Part shown: piece by piece, positions 10,640 to 20,225 of the stretch
How positions within the stretch are numbered: position 1 is the first letter of the stretch
Layout of the letters: each line of letters opens with the position of its first letter
Assembly (NCBI RefSeq): GCF_963576545.1
Contig: NC_083645.1
Location: 3,806,001 to 3,870,000 of the forward strand
DNA from: Limanda limanda
Taxonomy: Eukaryota; Chordata; Actinopteri; Pleuronectiformes; Pleuronectidae
DNA: 64,000 nt
Direction of reading: 5' to 3'
Translations under genes and position numbers: made by a program
Notes under the pieces: model-generated
The model's database searches: none
Told to the model about the DNA's origin: nothing
Seen by the model: the letters and a program-made list of their open reading frames with translations, nothing else

Positions 10640-12480
10640 GATGCTGGACAGGCTAAGCCGGAGGGTCCCCATTGACGTCACTTTTCTTCTGACGTCAAAG
10701 GTTCACACAGCGGTGGCTGTCCCAGTCCCGGCTCCGCGCCAGAAGTTCCCGTCTGACGTCTCTTCTCTTCCGACGTCAGATGTTCTCACAGCGGCGGCTG
10801 TCCCAGTCCCTGCTCCATGCCGGAGGTTCCCGCCTGACATCTCTTTTCTTCAGTCAGGGAGAAGGGGGATACCGGAGGAGGGAATCAGGGAGGTGCCCAG
10901 GGTCTCGGGCCAAAGGCCAGGGCCTCTGATGCCGGAACACAAGGGAGATCAGCAGGGAACCTCCGGCGCGGAGCAGGAACTGGGGCTGGCGCTGCTGTGA
11001 GGACCTCTGACTTCTGAAGAGGAGAGACGTCAGCGAGGAACCTCCCGGCGCTGAGCAGGGACTGGGACAGGCGCCACTGTGAAGACTTCTGAAGAGGAGA
11101 GACGTCAGCCAGGAACCTCCCAGCGCGGAGCAGGGACTTGGACAGGCGCCGCTGTGAGAACATCTGACTTCTGAAGAGGTTGCCACCGCGCCGGAGGTTT
11201 CCGCCTGACGTCTCTTCTCTTCCGACGTCAGATGTTCTCACAGCGGCGGCTGTCCCAGTCCCTGCTCAATGCCGGAGGTTCCCGCCTGACATCTCTTTTC
11301 CTCCGACGTCAGAGGTTCTCACAGCGGTGCCTGTCCCAGTCCCTGCTCCGCGCCGGAGGTTTCCGCCTGACGTCAGAGATTCTCCCAGCGGCGCCTGTCC
11401 CTGCTCCATGCCGGAGGTTCCCGCCTGACATCTCTTTTCTTCCGACGTCAGGGGTTCTCACAGCGGTGCCTGTCCCAGTCCCTGCTCCGCGCCGGAGGTT
11501 TCCGCCTGACGTCTATTCTCTTCTGACGTCAGAGGTTCTCCCAGCGGCGCCTGTCCCTGCACCGCGCCGGAGGTTTCCGCCTGACGTCTCTTCTTTTCCG
11601 ACGTCAGATGTTCTCACAGCGGCGGCTGTCCCAGTCCCTGCTCAATGCCGGAGGTTCCCGCCTGACATCTCTTTTCTTCCGACGTCAGAGGTTCTCACAG
11701 CGGTGCCTGTCCCAGTCCCTGCTCCGCGCCGGAGGTTTCCGCCTGACGTCAGAGATTCTCCCAGCGGCGCCTGTCCCTGCTCCATGCCGGAGGTTCCCGC
11801 CTGACATCTCTTTTCTTCCGACGTCAGAGGTTCTCACAGTGGTGCCTGTCCCAGTCCCTGCTCCGCGCCGGAGGTTTCCGCCTGACGTCTATTCTCTTCT
11901 GACGTCAGAGGTTCTCACAGCGGTGCCTGTCCCTGCTCCGCGCCGGAGGTTCCCGTCTGACGTCTCTTCTCTTCCGACGTCAGAGGTTCTCACAGCGGTG
12001 CCTGTCCCAGTCCCTGCTCCGCGCCGGAGGTTCCCGTCTGACTTCTCTTCCGACATCAGAGGTTCTCCCAGCGGCGCCTGCTCCGCGCCGGAGGTTCCCG
12101 TCTGACGTCTCTTCTCTTCCGACGTCAGAGTTTCCCGTCTGATGTCTCTTCTCTTCAGAGGTCAGAGGTTCTCACAGCGGCGCCTGTCCCAGTCCCTGCT
12201 CCGCGCCGGAGGTTCCTGGCTGACGTCTCTCCTCTTCAGAAGTCAGATGTTCTCACAGCGGCGCCTGTCCAAGTCCCTGCTCCGCGCTGGGAGGTTCCTG
12301 GCTGACGTCTCTCCTCTTCAGAAGTCTTCACAGTGGCGCCTGTCCCAGTCCCTGCTCAGCGCCGGGAGGTTCCTCGCTGACGTCTCTCCTCTTCAGAAGT
12401 CAGAGGTCCTCACAGCAGCGCCAGCCCCAGTTCCTGCTCCGCGCCGGAGGTTCCCTGCTGATCTCCCTTGTGTTCCGGCA
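10640..12480 (+). repeat. GC-rich minisatellite array rich in GACGTC
   Basis: Tandem units of up to 81 bp (27 codons), with shorter variants, run through this interval. A typical unit holds 'ttctcacagcggtgcctgtc', 'ctgctccgcgccggaggtt' and one or two GACGTC sites. Because 81 is divisible by three, long frames without stops persist (for example 11232-11804 and 11608-12105), reading as Pro/Arg/Val-rich repeats such as VPVPAPRRRFPPDV. At least six copies of the full palindrome TGACGTCA occur (10673, 10690, 11368, 11524, 11744, 11900). I regard the frames as a by-product of the repeat, not as proven genes. Bases 10856-11179 are inverted relative to the rest. Confidence 0.8.
10856..11179 (-). repeat. 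Left arm of perfect 324-bp inverted repeat
   Basis: Every base I compared in this segment is the reverse complement of 12231-12554 (positions sum to 23410), with no mismatch found over 324 bp. It interrupts the plus-oriented minisatellite, so the repeat units run backwards here. The spacer between the arms is 1051 bp. Confidence 0.9.
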
Positions 12481-12554
12481 TCAGAGGCCCTGGCCTTTGG
12501 CCCGAGACCCTGGGCACCTCCCTGATTCCCTCCTCCGGTATCCCCCTTCTCCCT
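12231..12554 (+). repeat. Right arm of perfect 324-bp inverted repeat
   Basis: Probable original copy: it continues in register with the array on its left and with the unique gypsy sequence (tccctcccgtctcgtttcac) on its right. The inverted copy is at 10856-11179. Confidence 0.9.
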
Positions 12555-12596
12555 CCCGTCTCGTTTCACATTTTGGACCGTCTAGAATTCGGTCCT

Positions 12597-12610
12597 GGTA
12601 GGGGGGGTAC
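12597..12610 (+). promoter_or_regulatory. Polypurine tract of the LTR element
   Basis: The G-rich string ggtagggggggtac directly abuts the TGTGACA start of the 3' LTR. This position and composition fit the plus-strand primer of an LTR retrotransposon. Confidence 0.6.
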
Positions 12611-12768
12611 TGTGACATTCTGTCATTTTAGTTTGTAGATTTCAGTCTCTTGGTGTTATGTTTCCTGTTTTATTTTGTAGTCTTGTTTCCTTGTGTGTTT
12701 TCAGCTTCTCGTGTGTGTTCACTTCCTGTCTTGGTGATTGTCTTCCCCAGTCCTCATGTGTTGCACCT
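12611..12768 (+). repeat. Truncated 3' long terminal repeat
   Basis: Starts TGTGACATTCTGTCATTTTA and follows the 5' LTR to the block ending GTGTTGCACCT, after which homology ends abruptly. About two thirds of the LTR (U5 and part of R) are missing, so no target duplication can be read. Confidence 0.7.
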
Positions 12769-13138
12769 AGTGTGTTGGTCCAATGTATTGCAGAATAAAC
12801 CAGTCCAACTGCTCAATACAATCCTGACTCCTGTGGAGTATTTAAATTGCAGCAGAGCAATATAGAGAACGTCACATCACCTCGGACAGGCAGAGTGAGG
12901 AAGTGTGGAAAAAACACCTTTAGCATCAGGATATGAGCTTCTGTATGCTTCTCGTCACAGGCAAAATGGGAGTCTCTCTTACATGGCCTTGGCAAAAAAT
13001 ACCAAAACATCACAGACAAAACCTAGGAAGGAAACAGTAGAAGCGCCAAAAAATCCAGATTCCACTAGTGAAAGTGAAACATCCTGCGACGAAGGTCAAG
13101 GCTCCGCTCTGCAAAAGCAAACGAGCCAAGGAACCCAG
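12769..13138. other. Unassigned sequence downstream of truncated LTR
   Basis: Begins where LTR homology stops. A segment around 12790-12860 (aataaaccagtcc... ctgactcctgtggag) has the look of the 3' part of another LTR with a polyadenylation signal, but no second copy is present to test this. A 78-codon frame (12905-13141) is Ser/Lys/Glu-rich and has no domain that I recognise. Confidence 0.25.
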
Positions 13139-13141
13139 TAA

Positions 13142-13260
13142 CGCCGGGTTTACACTGGAGGCGGAAGCCGTATATTTAACAAATATACCACCAGCTGTAT
13201 GTCATCTGTATGGTTTATTTTTGGAAAAATGGAAAACGCACTGCACTTAGGAAACCCGTT
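13142..13260. mobile_element. 5' fragment of Harbinger-type MITE
   Basis: TAA followed by CGCCGGGTTTACACTGGAGG closely matches the left end of the complete MITE at 4171. Homology fades within a few tens of bases and no right terminus follows, so only one end is preserved. The right limit is approximate. Confidence 0.5.
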
Positions 13261-14100
13261 GATCCAGTAGTATAAAAAATATATTTTTGTTTAATTTTCA
13301 GTGGGGAAGTTTAGGCTGTTCGCCTTAGGTTTGTTTTCGTTCATCGTTTTGCTGTTAGCCCACCTTGAAGCAAAAGAGTTAATAAACATAAACGGGCTGT
13401 AAATTGTTTGTTGCTGGTTCTTCTTGGGAGCTGGGAAAGGGGACTTGTATCATGTTATGACTGTTTTCTCCTGGGCGGGGTCATAACACTGTGCATCAGA
13501 TTTGTAAATGTGTGAAACAATCTCGTGTGAGACTTGTTAATGTGTTCAGGAATCTGTTCACTGTGTGCAAAACAACGCATGTTAGCAGCATCAGAAGTCT
13601 GTTTTTTGTTTAACAGAACACTACAGAGGAAAACTTCTGAATGATGGCTGCTTAGATGCACCTTCATTCCAGTGAAGTTTTGGGCTGGACATGCTCAGAT
13701 TTCTTCTAAAGATAATAAAATAGTCAATATTTCAATTTACAGATCGTATTACACATACAGATTTGGCTACACACTCACAAATATCAATCTTTTTTTTCGT
13801 TTTTTATACCGGATCCGAATATGCATTTAGAGATTTCGTACATTTACAATTTTTATTACACGGATTGATAAGCAGACTCTTCACTCACATTTGTTAATAG
13901 GTTTGCTACAATGATGGCCCTGTAGTTTTACAATTCAGGCCAGATTTGAATGTGGCGCTGTAAAGGTTGCAGTTCAAAGACCTCAACTAGGGACCAGTTA
14001 TTTAAACATTACAGGCACAGGTACCCATATCCTTGCCCATATATCAGTTGTCTATGTACATTTACATAATGGAATGCACTTAGGTCAAATGTCTGTAGAG
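13261..14100. other. No recognised feature
   Basis: AT-rich. The section 13310-13490 (ttaataaacataaacgggctg... and an inverted tcatgttatgactg/cggggtcataaca pair) may be a decayed LTR or MITE. I cannot confirm it. Confidence 0.2.
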
Positions 14101-14164
14101 CTCATAACAGGGAGACATCTCGAGAAACATCATTGGCCACATTCAACTGTCATGTTTGTGGATT

Positions 14165-14420
14165 CTCTAGCCTGGGTGCCAGACGAATTTAGCCCCGCCC
14201 ACAACATTTTTTTGGTCGGGAAGTTCGGTCTGGAGTCGCTCCGTTGGGGAGAAATTATCTCCGAACAGAAGCTGTTCGGACCAATCAAATTGTCAGGGCG
14301 GGCTTTATACGATGATGGACAGATGATCAACAGTTACGTAATCAACTATGTCATCAAAGAGCGCTTGGGTTGACTTTGTTTTCCACAAACATGCCTGCCG
14401 CTGGAGAGCTGAGATGTGTA
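14165..14420. repeat. Dispersed DNA-element fragment
   Basis: The block 'cctgggtgccagacgaattt agccccgccc' through 'caatcaaattgtcagggcgg' is a string I recognise from memory as an interspersed repeat in fish genomes. Terminal repeats and target duplications are not identifiable in this copy. The 99-codon plus frame across it is a by-product. Confidence 0.35.
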
Positions 14421-14453
14421 GATGCTGCCTGTCGGTTTTAGGAGACATCGACA

Positions 14454-14790
14454 GTAGTGATGGGAAGTTCGGATCTTTTTACCGACCCGGTTCTTTGAAT
14501 CTCGTTCAGTAAAATGAACGAATCTTTTTTCGAGTCACTCGTTCATTTCAACGGGGGGGGAGACTGCGCATCGGGACTGTTCCATAGGCTCAGTCAAGGA
14601 AGCAGAAATGATTCGTTCATTTCCCTACTGGGTCTTCGGGTACCAGTCTTTGGATCATTTATCACGTGACCTGCATTGGCTCAGTAGAGGAGCGCTGGAG
14701 CTGTAGCGAGGGACGTTCACTGTCTCCCGGAGAAATGAACACTCTGTGTTTTTAGTATAGAAAGACGTGAATTATATTCGTTCACAAGTC
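14454..14790. mobile_element. hAT-type MITE, one end visible
   Basis: Starts CAGTAGTGATGGGAAGTTCG followed by repeated GAATC.GTTCA / GAACGAATC words, a layout seen in non-autonomous fish hAT elements. The opposite terminus (expected CGAACTTCCCATCACT) is not present, so the right limit is approximate and the copy is probably truncated. Confidence 0.45.
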
Positions 14791-14965
14791 ATAATGACTG
14801 GTTTTGTTATTTTCACTTTACATTTACACTTACAGTTTACTGCAGATCATATTTTTTAAAGTAAACCTCTATTAAATACAGTACAACATTACAGTTTGTA
14901 TGGTTTGAAATTGTCATTTATTATCACACTGGCATTTAATTATCATGGCAAACAATTACACTGCA

Positions 14966-15450
14966 CTAAACTGTAAGTGTTAAGCAGGGGCAAATTTGTT
15001 GCCCATGGCTGTGCCTTTTAAGTTGAAGGTATTTTTGTCCATTAAATTGGAAGTTATTTTGGGTTAGACTTACATGTAGGAGTTGTAGAATCTCCTGGTC
15101 TGGTCGCCCTTCCGCTGGATATTTTTGAAGCAATTTTTTTTTTGCTGCCATGCCCAACAGTGTGTTGTGTGTGTATAGACTATTAACGTCCATCAAGAAT
15201 AGCATACAGGGTGCCTGTAGTTTAATGTCTTGTATGTGATGAAAGAAGTCCAATGTATTTTTAAGATAGCTCTGTTATGTTGATAATGGGTTCAGGATTT
15301 TCGATGTACTCTACAACGCCATAGCTTTCACTCCCGCAATCTGAGACTATGGGGTGGCCCTGGTGGGATGCTGTATGGAATTGTCAATTTTTGTGCCAGT
15401 TTATGGATTTTGGGAAGGAGGTAAAAGTACCTTGGTCATGGAGGTCCTAC
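14966..15450 (-). pseudogene. Penelope-like reverse transcriptase, C-terminal part (frameshifted)
   Basis: Read on the minus strand from 15450, the three frames together give YFYLLPKIHK, then HPIVSDCGSESYGVVEYIEN, then NTLDFFHHIQDIK, LFLMDVNSLYTH, RPDQEILQLLHVSLTQNNFQ and FNGQKYLQ. These are the ordered RT motifs of Penelope-like elements (FY.LPKIHK / GRPIVS / ..DV.SLYTNI.. / ..FNG..Y.Q..G..MG). The catalytic FADD block and the GIY-YIG endonuclease that should follow are missing. At least three frameshifts or stops show that it is dead. It is continuous with 17193-17710 once the L1-like insertion is removed. Confidence 0.75.
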
Positions 15451-15594
15451 ACCTTTTATTTTAATTTTTTTTTAATACTCTTTATTGGTTTTTAACCGTT
15501 TTATAGTACAAACATTAGAAAAACAAAACAGACAACAAAACAAAAAAGTCCCACCCCAAACTAACAGTGAGCACTGCAATATATATCCTCACAC

Positions 15595-15617
15595 ATATAT
15601 ATATATATATATATATA
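15595..15617. repeat. (AT)n microsatellite
   Basis: Eleven or so AT dinucleotides within the 3' untranslated part of the L1-like insertion, followed by ACAT-rich sequence. Confidence 0.9.
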
Positions 15618-15927
15618 CATACACATATACATCCATGTATACACAAACATACATACACAATCAGCAGGATGACAGGAGACAGGCAAGGGAATAGCGTGTA
15701 TAAAATAAATAGAATGAAACCAAATAAAATAAAAAGGCAGTCAGGCCTCCCCTTCCAGAAAAAGATTATGAGTTATGGTTTCTGTAAGAAGGAATGCACC
15801 GGTTCCTAGATCCTCCAAAACTTGACTGATTTGTGGTTAAAGTCATGAGTCAACTTCTCAATAGGAAAAAAAGAAGAAATCTGTGATATCCACATGTCGA
15901 CTGTAGGGACCTGGGGAGTTGACCACC

Positions 15928-17184
15928 TCAGCAAAATATAAATTTTTTAGCCAGAAATAAAAGAATTATCAACAAAGAATTGGTGTCCGCATCAAAGAGA
16001 TTGTCTAGGGTATGACTGAGGAGACAGAAAGAAGAAGTCAGTAAAAATATTTTACCTGTGACCTCCTGAATTACAGAGTGTACCCCCTTCCAGAAAGTCT
16101 GGATGCGGTCGCATGACCAAAACAAGTGAATAAATGTACCTTTATGTATTTTACATTTATAACAAAGGTTAGAGGTGTCAGGGAACATTCTCTGGAGGCG
16201 AACAGGTGTGTAATAGGTTCTAAAAAAAAATTTGAAGTTCTGTTCATGTATGGAGATTGAGGTACATTTAGGGAAAACCCCACTACAGATCTTGTCCCAG
16301 TCTATAGGATTAAATGTCACCTCCAGGTCGCGCTCCCATAACGGCTTCAAAGAGTCATAACCTGAAGATTCAAAATAAAGTAGTGAAACATAAATCTTTG
16401 ATATCAGTTTTTTGGGAGACTTAGCCAGAATAATTGTGTTCAACTCTGACAGTCCCATGCGAATCTTGCCTGTCCTCAGAAGGGACCCTATAAAGTGACG
16501 AATTTGGAGATAACAAGCCTCTGAGATCCTTTGGCTTAGTAAGTGTAGAGAACTTAACTCTTGGGTGTTTATTGTTCAAAATAAAGCGAGATACATGAGA
16601 ATTCAGAGACTTCAAAAATGCCGAGGTCAGATAGCACGGGAGATTTTGAAATAAATAGTTCAATCGAGGAAGAATATAAATTTTTATAGTGTTGATTGTC
16701 CGGAGGAAAGAAGTTGGTAGGGAGGCCCATTTTGTCAGATCATTCTTAACCCTTTGAATTAGAGACGAGTAATTAGTTTCAAACAGATTATTTAAATCAG
16801 GGGTGACACAGATAGCTAAATATTTAAAACCCCTCCTGGACACTTGGAAAGGAGATTGTATAGACATATCCTGGGGGATATTAAAGGGTGTAACAACTGA
16901 CTTCCCCAAGTTGATCTTATAACTCGACAAGGCACTGAATGTGGCTATTGATTTCAAAACTGCCGGAATTGATTTCTCAGGTTTATATATATATAAAAGG
17001 ACATCATCTGCAAATAAGGAAATAATGTGGTTTTCCTCACCCACCCCAATCCCAAATATATCAGGGTTAGTTCTGATGACCTCGGCCAGAGGTTCAATAA
17101 ACAGTATAAACAGTAAAGGTGACAGGGGGCACCCCTGTCTGCATCCCCTGCGCACCGGGAAGTCATCAGACATCAAGCCACTAG
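15928..17184 (-). pseudogene. L1/Tx1-like ORF2 reverse transcriptase and C-terminal region
   Basis: The minus-strand frame from about 17176 gives FPVRRGCRQGCPLSPLLF, then HIISLFADDVLLYI (the catalytic [Y/F]ADD box) and YKINLGKS. This is the order of the L1-clade RT palm and thumb motifs. It continues to a frameshift between about 16458 and 16421. The next frame (to 15928) has a YTPVRLQRMFPD / CYKC...GTFIHLFWSC block, which matches the C-terminal cysteine motif of L1/Tx1 ORF2. The RT fingers and the upstream endonuclease were never copied or have been lost. One frameshift and truncation make it non-functional. Confidence 0.8.
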
Positions 17185-17192
17185 ACCTTTTA

Positions 17193-17710
17193 GGTAGACT
17201 TGTTTAATGTCTTTTTGGTCTACAGGATATCAAGAATCTCGGCAAACATATTGGCGGTTTCTAAGTGCATCGGTTGTTGTAAGATAACATAATAGGTTGT
17301 ATCTTGTAGTTTGTGTATGGCCTTGGGAATATATTTGGTTATATCATAACTTTGGCACTGCCTGTATCTATTGGTTTAATAACGATGTTTGTGTTTTTCA
17401 TTAGCTCTTCTCGTGCTTGTTCCTCCTCTGGCATCAGGTTCTTTTTCCTGTTTTGATAATTTCAGTTTTGACTGGTCTAATTTAATTAGGGTGCGTAATT
17501 TGGGTGGTAGGTTTTCTGGTACGGGTTTCCCAGAGGGATTTTGGAAGGAATGTTTTTTGGGGGGGTGAGCTGTCGTTGGACCAAAGTAGGCGCATAGTTT
17601 ATCTTTTATGGTATCGCTGATACCGTCTCTCGCACACACAGCTGTACGCAGGGCTTGCAACAACCAATTGGCGTCCACACCTGCTGCGCCCACGCTACAC
17701 TTCTTCACAG
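17193..17710 (-). pseudogene. Penelope-like element, N-terminal part of ORF
   Basis: The minus-strand frame from 17708 reads ...LPPKLRTLIKLDQSKLKLSK. After a frameshift near 17430 it continues MPEEEQAREELMKNTNIVIK and PIDTGSAKVM. This is the conserved N-terminal block of Penelope-like RTs (..L..LK.N.DIVIKPADKG.A.V..). Further frameshifted pieces (KYIPKAIHKLQDTTYYVI, NMFAEILDIL) lead to the insertion site at 17193. Together with 14966-15450 it represents about two thirds of a Penelope-like ORF on the minus strand. Confidence 0.65.
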
Positions 17711-17886
17711 GACCGGCAGTGGAGAGAGAGAGGGAGAGAGCTACTACGGTGTACCTAATTAAACTTCGCCAACTCCCCCCATCCCAGTGGCATCGCCTTC
17801 TTGTCAGGTAAATTAGAACATAAGCATAACTGGGAAAATAACACTTCTAAAACTATCCTGTTTTAGTTAAAGCTTTTTATTAAGGA

Positions 17887-18183
17887 TTGACCCCATTACA
17901 CATGGGGCAAACTGTGATGGGAATGTACGTCATACAGAAGGTGTGTGCTGTGCCTGAAGATGAGCCAGAGGAAATTGGTGTCCGGATTGAGGGTGTTGAG
18001 TTCCTCAGTGGTTTGGGTAACATTTCGATTGCCTGTGCACTGCTATTTGGAATGATATACTGTCTGAACCTGAGCTACCCACCAGAGCTCAAATTAACTT
18101 TCAAAGTCCTGCAGAAGATGCTCCTAAACCTGGATGGTTTGTTGTCCAAGGCCCAGCTCCTGGAAAAAAAGCTTCTGCAGTGA
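17887..18183 (+). CDS. Small ORF of a multicopy fish repeat family (uncharacterised)
   Basis: An open frame ending in TGA at 18181-18183. The first ATG is at 17902, giving 94 codons. The peptide has a hydrophobic stretch (ISIACALLFGMIYCLNLSYP), followed by LKLTFKVLQKMLLNLDG and a short basic C-terminus. From memory, similar C-terminal ends (..LLGLIYALNL.YP..LKYTFE..QK) recur in many predicted, uncharacterised, probably transposon-associated teleost proteins. The function is unknown and I do not assign one. A frame stop at 17881 and a possible acceptor at ~17866 leave open whether this is a 3' exon of a longer gene. An AATAAA lies near 18416. Confidence 0.45.
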   Translation: MTPLHMGQTVMGMYVIQKVCAVPEDEPEEIGVRIEGVEFLSGLGNISIACALLFGMIYCLNLSYPPELKLTFKVLQKMLLNLDGLLSKAQLLEKKLLQ

Positions 18184-18796
18184 ACAAGCTTGAAGAAGAC
18201 TGATACAAGCCTGGTTTATGTACATATCTGATATGTTTTTCGTTCAGAAATTTCAAAATTTTAAGCCCATTTTTTTTAATTTAGTTTCTGCAATGGACTG
18301 AGACTGTTGGTGAAGATTTGTCTCAGGTTGAAAAGTCTTGTTTGTTCGGGTGGAGCAGACACAGAGCATTGTTTTTGAACACAGAATGAATGCATTCACC
18401 TAAATGTTAAATAGAATAAATACAACATCAATGTTTATAGACTCCTTTTTAAAATTGAGAATTTGTAAAGACTTTCTTTTACAGTAGTTTTTCACTAATT
18501 CTTAACTATTTTAGCTTTTTTTGGGCAGCGCACCACACATGTAATAATTCAGTGTTTAAAACTGCGTTAAAATGGATATTGTTGTAGTCATGCACACATC
18601 GTGCTGGATTATTTAAATGTTTTTATTATGGGCAAAGAATATTTTGTAGATTCAAATGTCTATTTTATCCAATTTTTATGAATTTGTTCAAAATGTTGAA
18701 TTGTTGCACTTGGAGTTTTAAAACTTGAAATGACAAGTCATGCACAAATCCTTAAATATTTTTTCGTGGCTGTTTTGTTAATGAGTCTTGACTATT
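18184..18796. other. Probable 3' untranslated or flanking sequence
   Basis: AT-rich, with aataaatac at about 18416 that could polyadenylate a transcript of the 17887-18183 ORF. No other feature. Confidence 0.3.
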
Positions 18797-19182
18797 TGTC
18801 AGGGATTAAGTTAGGGGAGAAGCAGTAGGACCCAGACGCAGAGTAAAAACAAAAATAGTAATTTCAATGAAACAAGTGTTAAGCAAACAGGACAACTAAA
18901 GTACTAAAGGGGACTACTGGAAAAAACACTAAACACACAGGAGAAAACACAGAAGGCTTACTAGGGGGATGCAGTGGTGCAGAGGCCAAAGAGGACAGCA
19001 CACAGAGAACACAGGAGAGCAGGACACAACATCACCTAGCTACAACACACAATCCGACAAAGGGGAGCACAGAGACTTGTATACACACAAGGAAGGCAGG
19101 GGTAATTGAGCACAGGTGTAACACATGAGCACTGGGGCAGACAATCACAGAACAGAAAGCGAAGAACACACACTTTGTGACA
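18797..19182 (-). repeat. Solo LTR related to the 9952 gypsy-type LTR
   Basis: On the minus strand it begins TGTCACAAAG and ends CCCTGACA. Between them lie blocks shared with the LTR at 9952-10442: a GTCTGCCCCAGTGCTCATGT block, CACCTGTG..CAATTACCCC, TCTGTGCTCCCCTTTGTC and the terminal CTCTGCGTCTGGGTCC. The total length is ~386 bp against 491 bp, so it is a related subfamily, not a copy. No internal region or clear target duplication is visible. Confidence 0.65.
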
Positions 19183-19799
19183 TTTGTTGCTTTTTTCAAA
19201 AAAATAATTTTCCTTAAATTCAACTTAATTGAAGTACTTTTGATGACATTTATCACTACATTTCTCTATCAGTCTGTACTTTTTCAAAAATAGAGAAATT
19301 AATTAAATCATAATCACGTTCACGTTCAACATATGAAAACCTCCCGGTCACGCGCCCCACCTGTTTGAGAATCACTGGGCTAAACTGTTTGACCAATGGA
19401 AACTAAACATAAATGAATTAGACGAGACCAAGTAGCTACAAAAATGTTATTTAAATTAACAGCATATTAGTTGAATGAACATTTTAAAATGAAATTCCAG
19501 CCACAAATCTTTGTGGTGTTCAAGCAACACAATCAAGATAGACTGATATAACTTGATTTATTTAGATAGAATATATAGGTGGCAAGTTAAAACTATGTTC
19601 AATCAATTAATTTTTTTTTTAAATGTAGGCTCCACACTCCAATGATTAAGCAAGCAAGCTATGTGGGTGGCTGATCTGCAGTAAGTGCAACAGATCCTGC
19701 TTACAATGCAATTGTAAGAGTGGGACTCTAATAGGAAATCCTCCCACATCAGAATATCTCATTTCAATTTTATATGTATAGTTTCTAATCCTAACATAC
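19183..19799. other. No recognised gene
   Basis: AT-rich. The short block cgccccacctgtttgagaat at ~19354 looks like the end of a DNA-transposon remnant but has no partner here. Confidence 0.25.
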
Positions 19800-20225
19800 A
19801 TTGTCTTAAGGCGCTTTAGCTTTGCTGTTTTCAGACATGAACTCTGGAGAAAGTTCAGACCCAAAAGCACAGGCATTCTCCGGAGTTTGCCTCTAACACA
19901 TAGACAATACAGCAGGAGATTCTCCACTCACAACACCATGGAAATCTCTGGGGTATTAAAGTGATGGGTGGTGCAGCAGGCAGGACTTAACGTGTTAATA
20001 CTGCTGCAGAGATCTGTGTTTTTTTTTAAAGCACATCAACACCGGTGTCTGACCTTATCAACAAAATCTCTCTTGACATTGTCGTCGTTGTCTTCTACGT
20101 GTTTGGCTCCTATTTTTCATCCTGAGCTATTTGTTTTCTTTTCACAGTACCTCTGGAGAATGTACGGGTCTGAAAGCAACCAGGAGAACTTACAAACCCA
20201 ACAGTTCCTATAACGAGCAGGCATT
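19800..20225. repeat. MITE-like repeat with inverted ends (low certainty)
   Basis: The left block 'gttttcagacatgaactctg gag' and the right block 'ctctggagaatgtacgggtc tgaaagc' are rough inverted complements around TCTGGAGA words. I recall similar blocks as an interspersed fish repeat. The termini are not precise and the class is unassigned. Confidence 0.3.

Larger units (their letters stand above)
9952..12768 (+). mobile_element. Non-autonomous Ty3/gypsy-like LTR element with minisatellite interior
   Basis: A 5' LTR (9952-10442) and a truncated 3' LTR (12611-12768) are direct repeats with about a dozen differences over the shared ~158 bp. A purine tract (ggtagggggggtac) sits immediately before the 3' LTR, as required for plus-strand priming. 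After the 5' LTR comes an ATG (MDPAE...), the usual gag start context in fish gypsy elements, but it stops within about ten codons. There is no protease, RT or integrase. The ~2.1-kb interior is a GC-rich tandem array with a large inverted segment. It would have to be mobilised in trans. The gypsy assignment rests on LTR style and is an inference. Confidence 0.65.
15459..17184 (-). mobile_element. 5'-truncated L1/Tx1-like LINE inserted in Penelope-like element
   Basis: A minus-strand LINE of 1726 bp. Its 3' end is an A-rich tail (plus strand attttaatttttttttaata, with AATAAAGAG just upstream on the minus strand). Its 5' end is truncated inside the RT domain. The 8-bp string ACCTTTTA flanks both sides (15451-15458 and 17185-17192), a target duplication typical of endonuclease-primed insertion. 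Removing the insert and one duplicate joins the two halves of the Penelope-like RT. Confidence 0.8.

Noticed and set aside
10885..11241. Minus-strand 118-codon frame
   Set aside because: Its sequence is the same as part of the plus frame at 12142-12525 because of the inverted repeat, so it is not an independent gene.
11232..12105. Long plus-strand frames of 165-190 codons as genuine proteins
   Set aside because: They follow directly from the repeat period being divisible by three, and similar long frames exist on the opposite strand in the inverted segment. No known domain. Reported as minisatellite instead.
12769..12900. Second LTR remnant
   Set aside because: A polyadenylation-like AATAAA and LTR-style composition are present, but there is no second copy or TG...CA boundary to support it.
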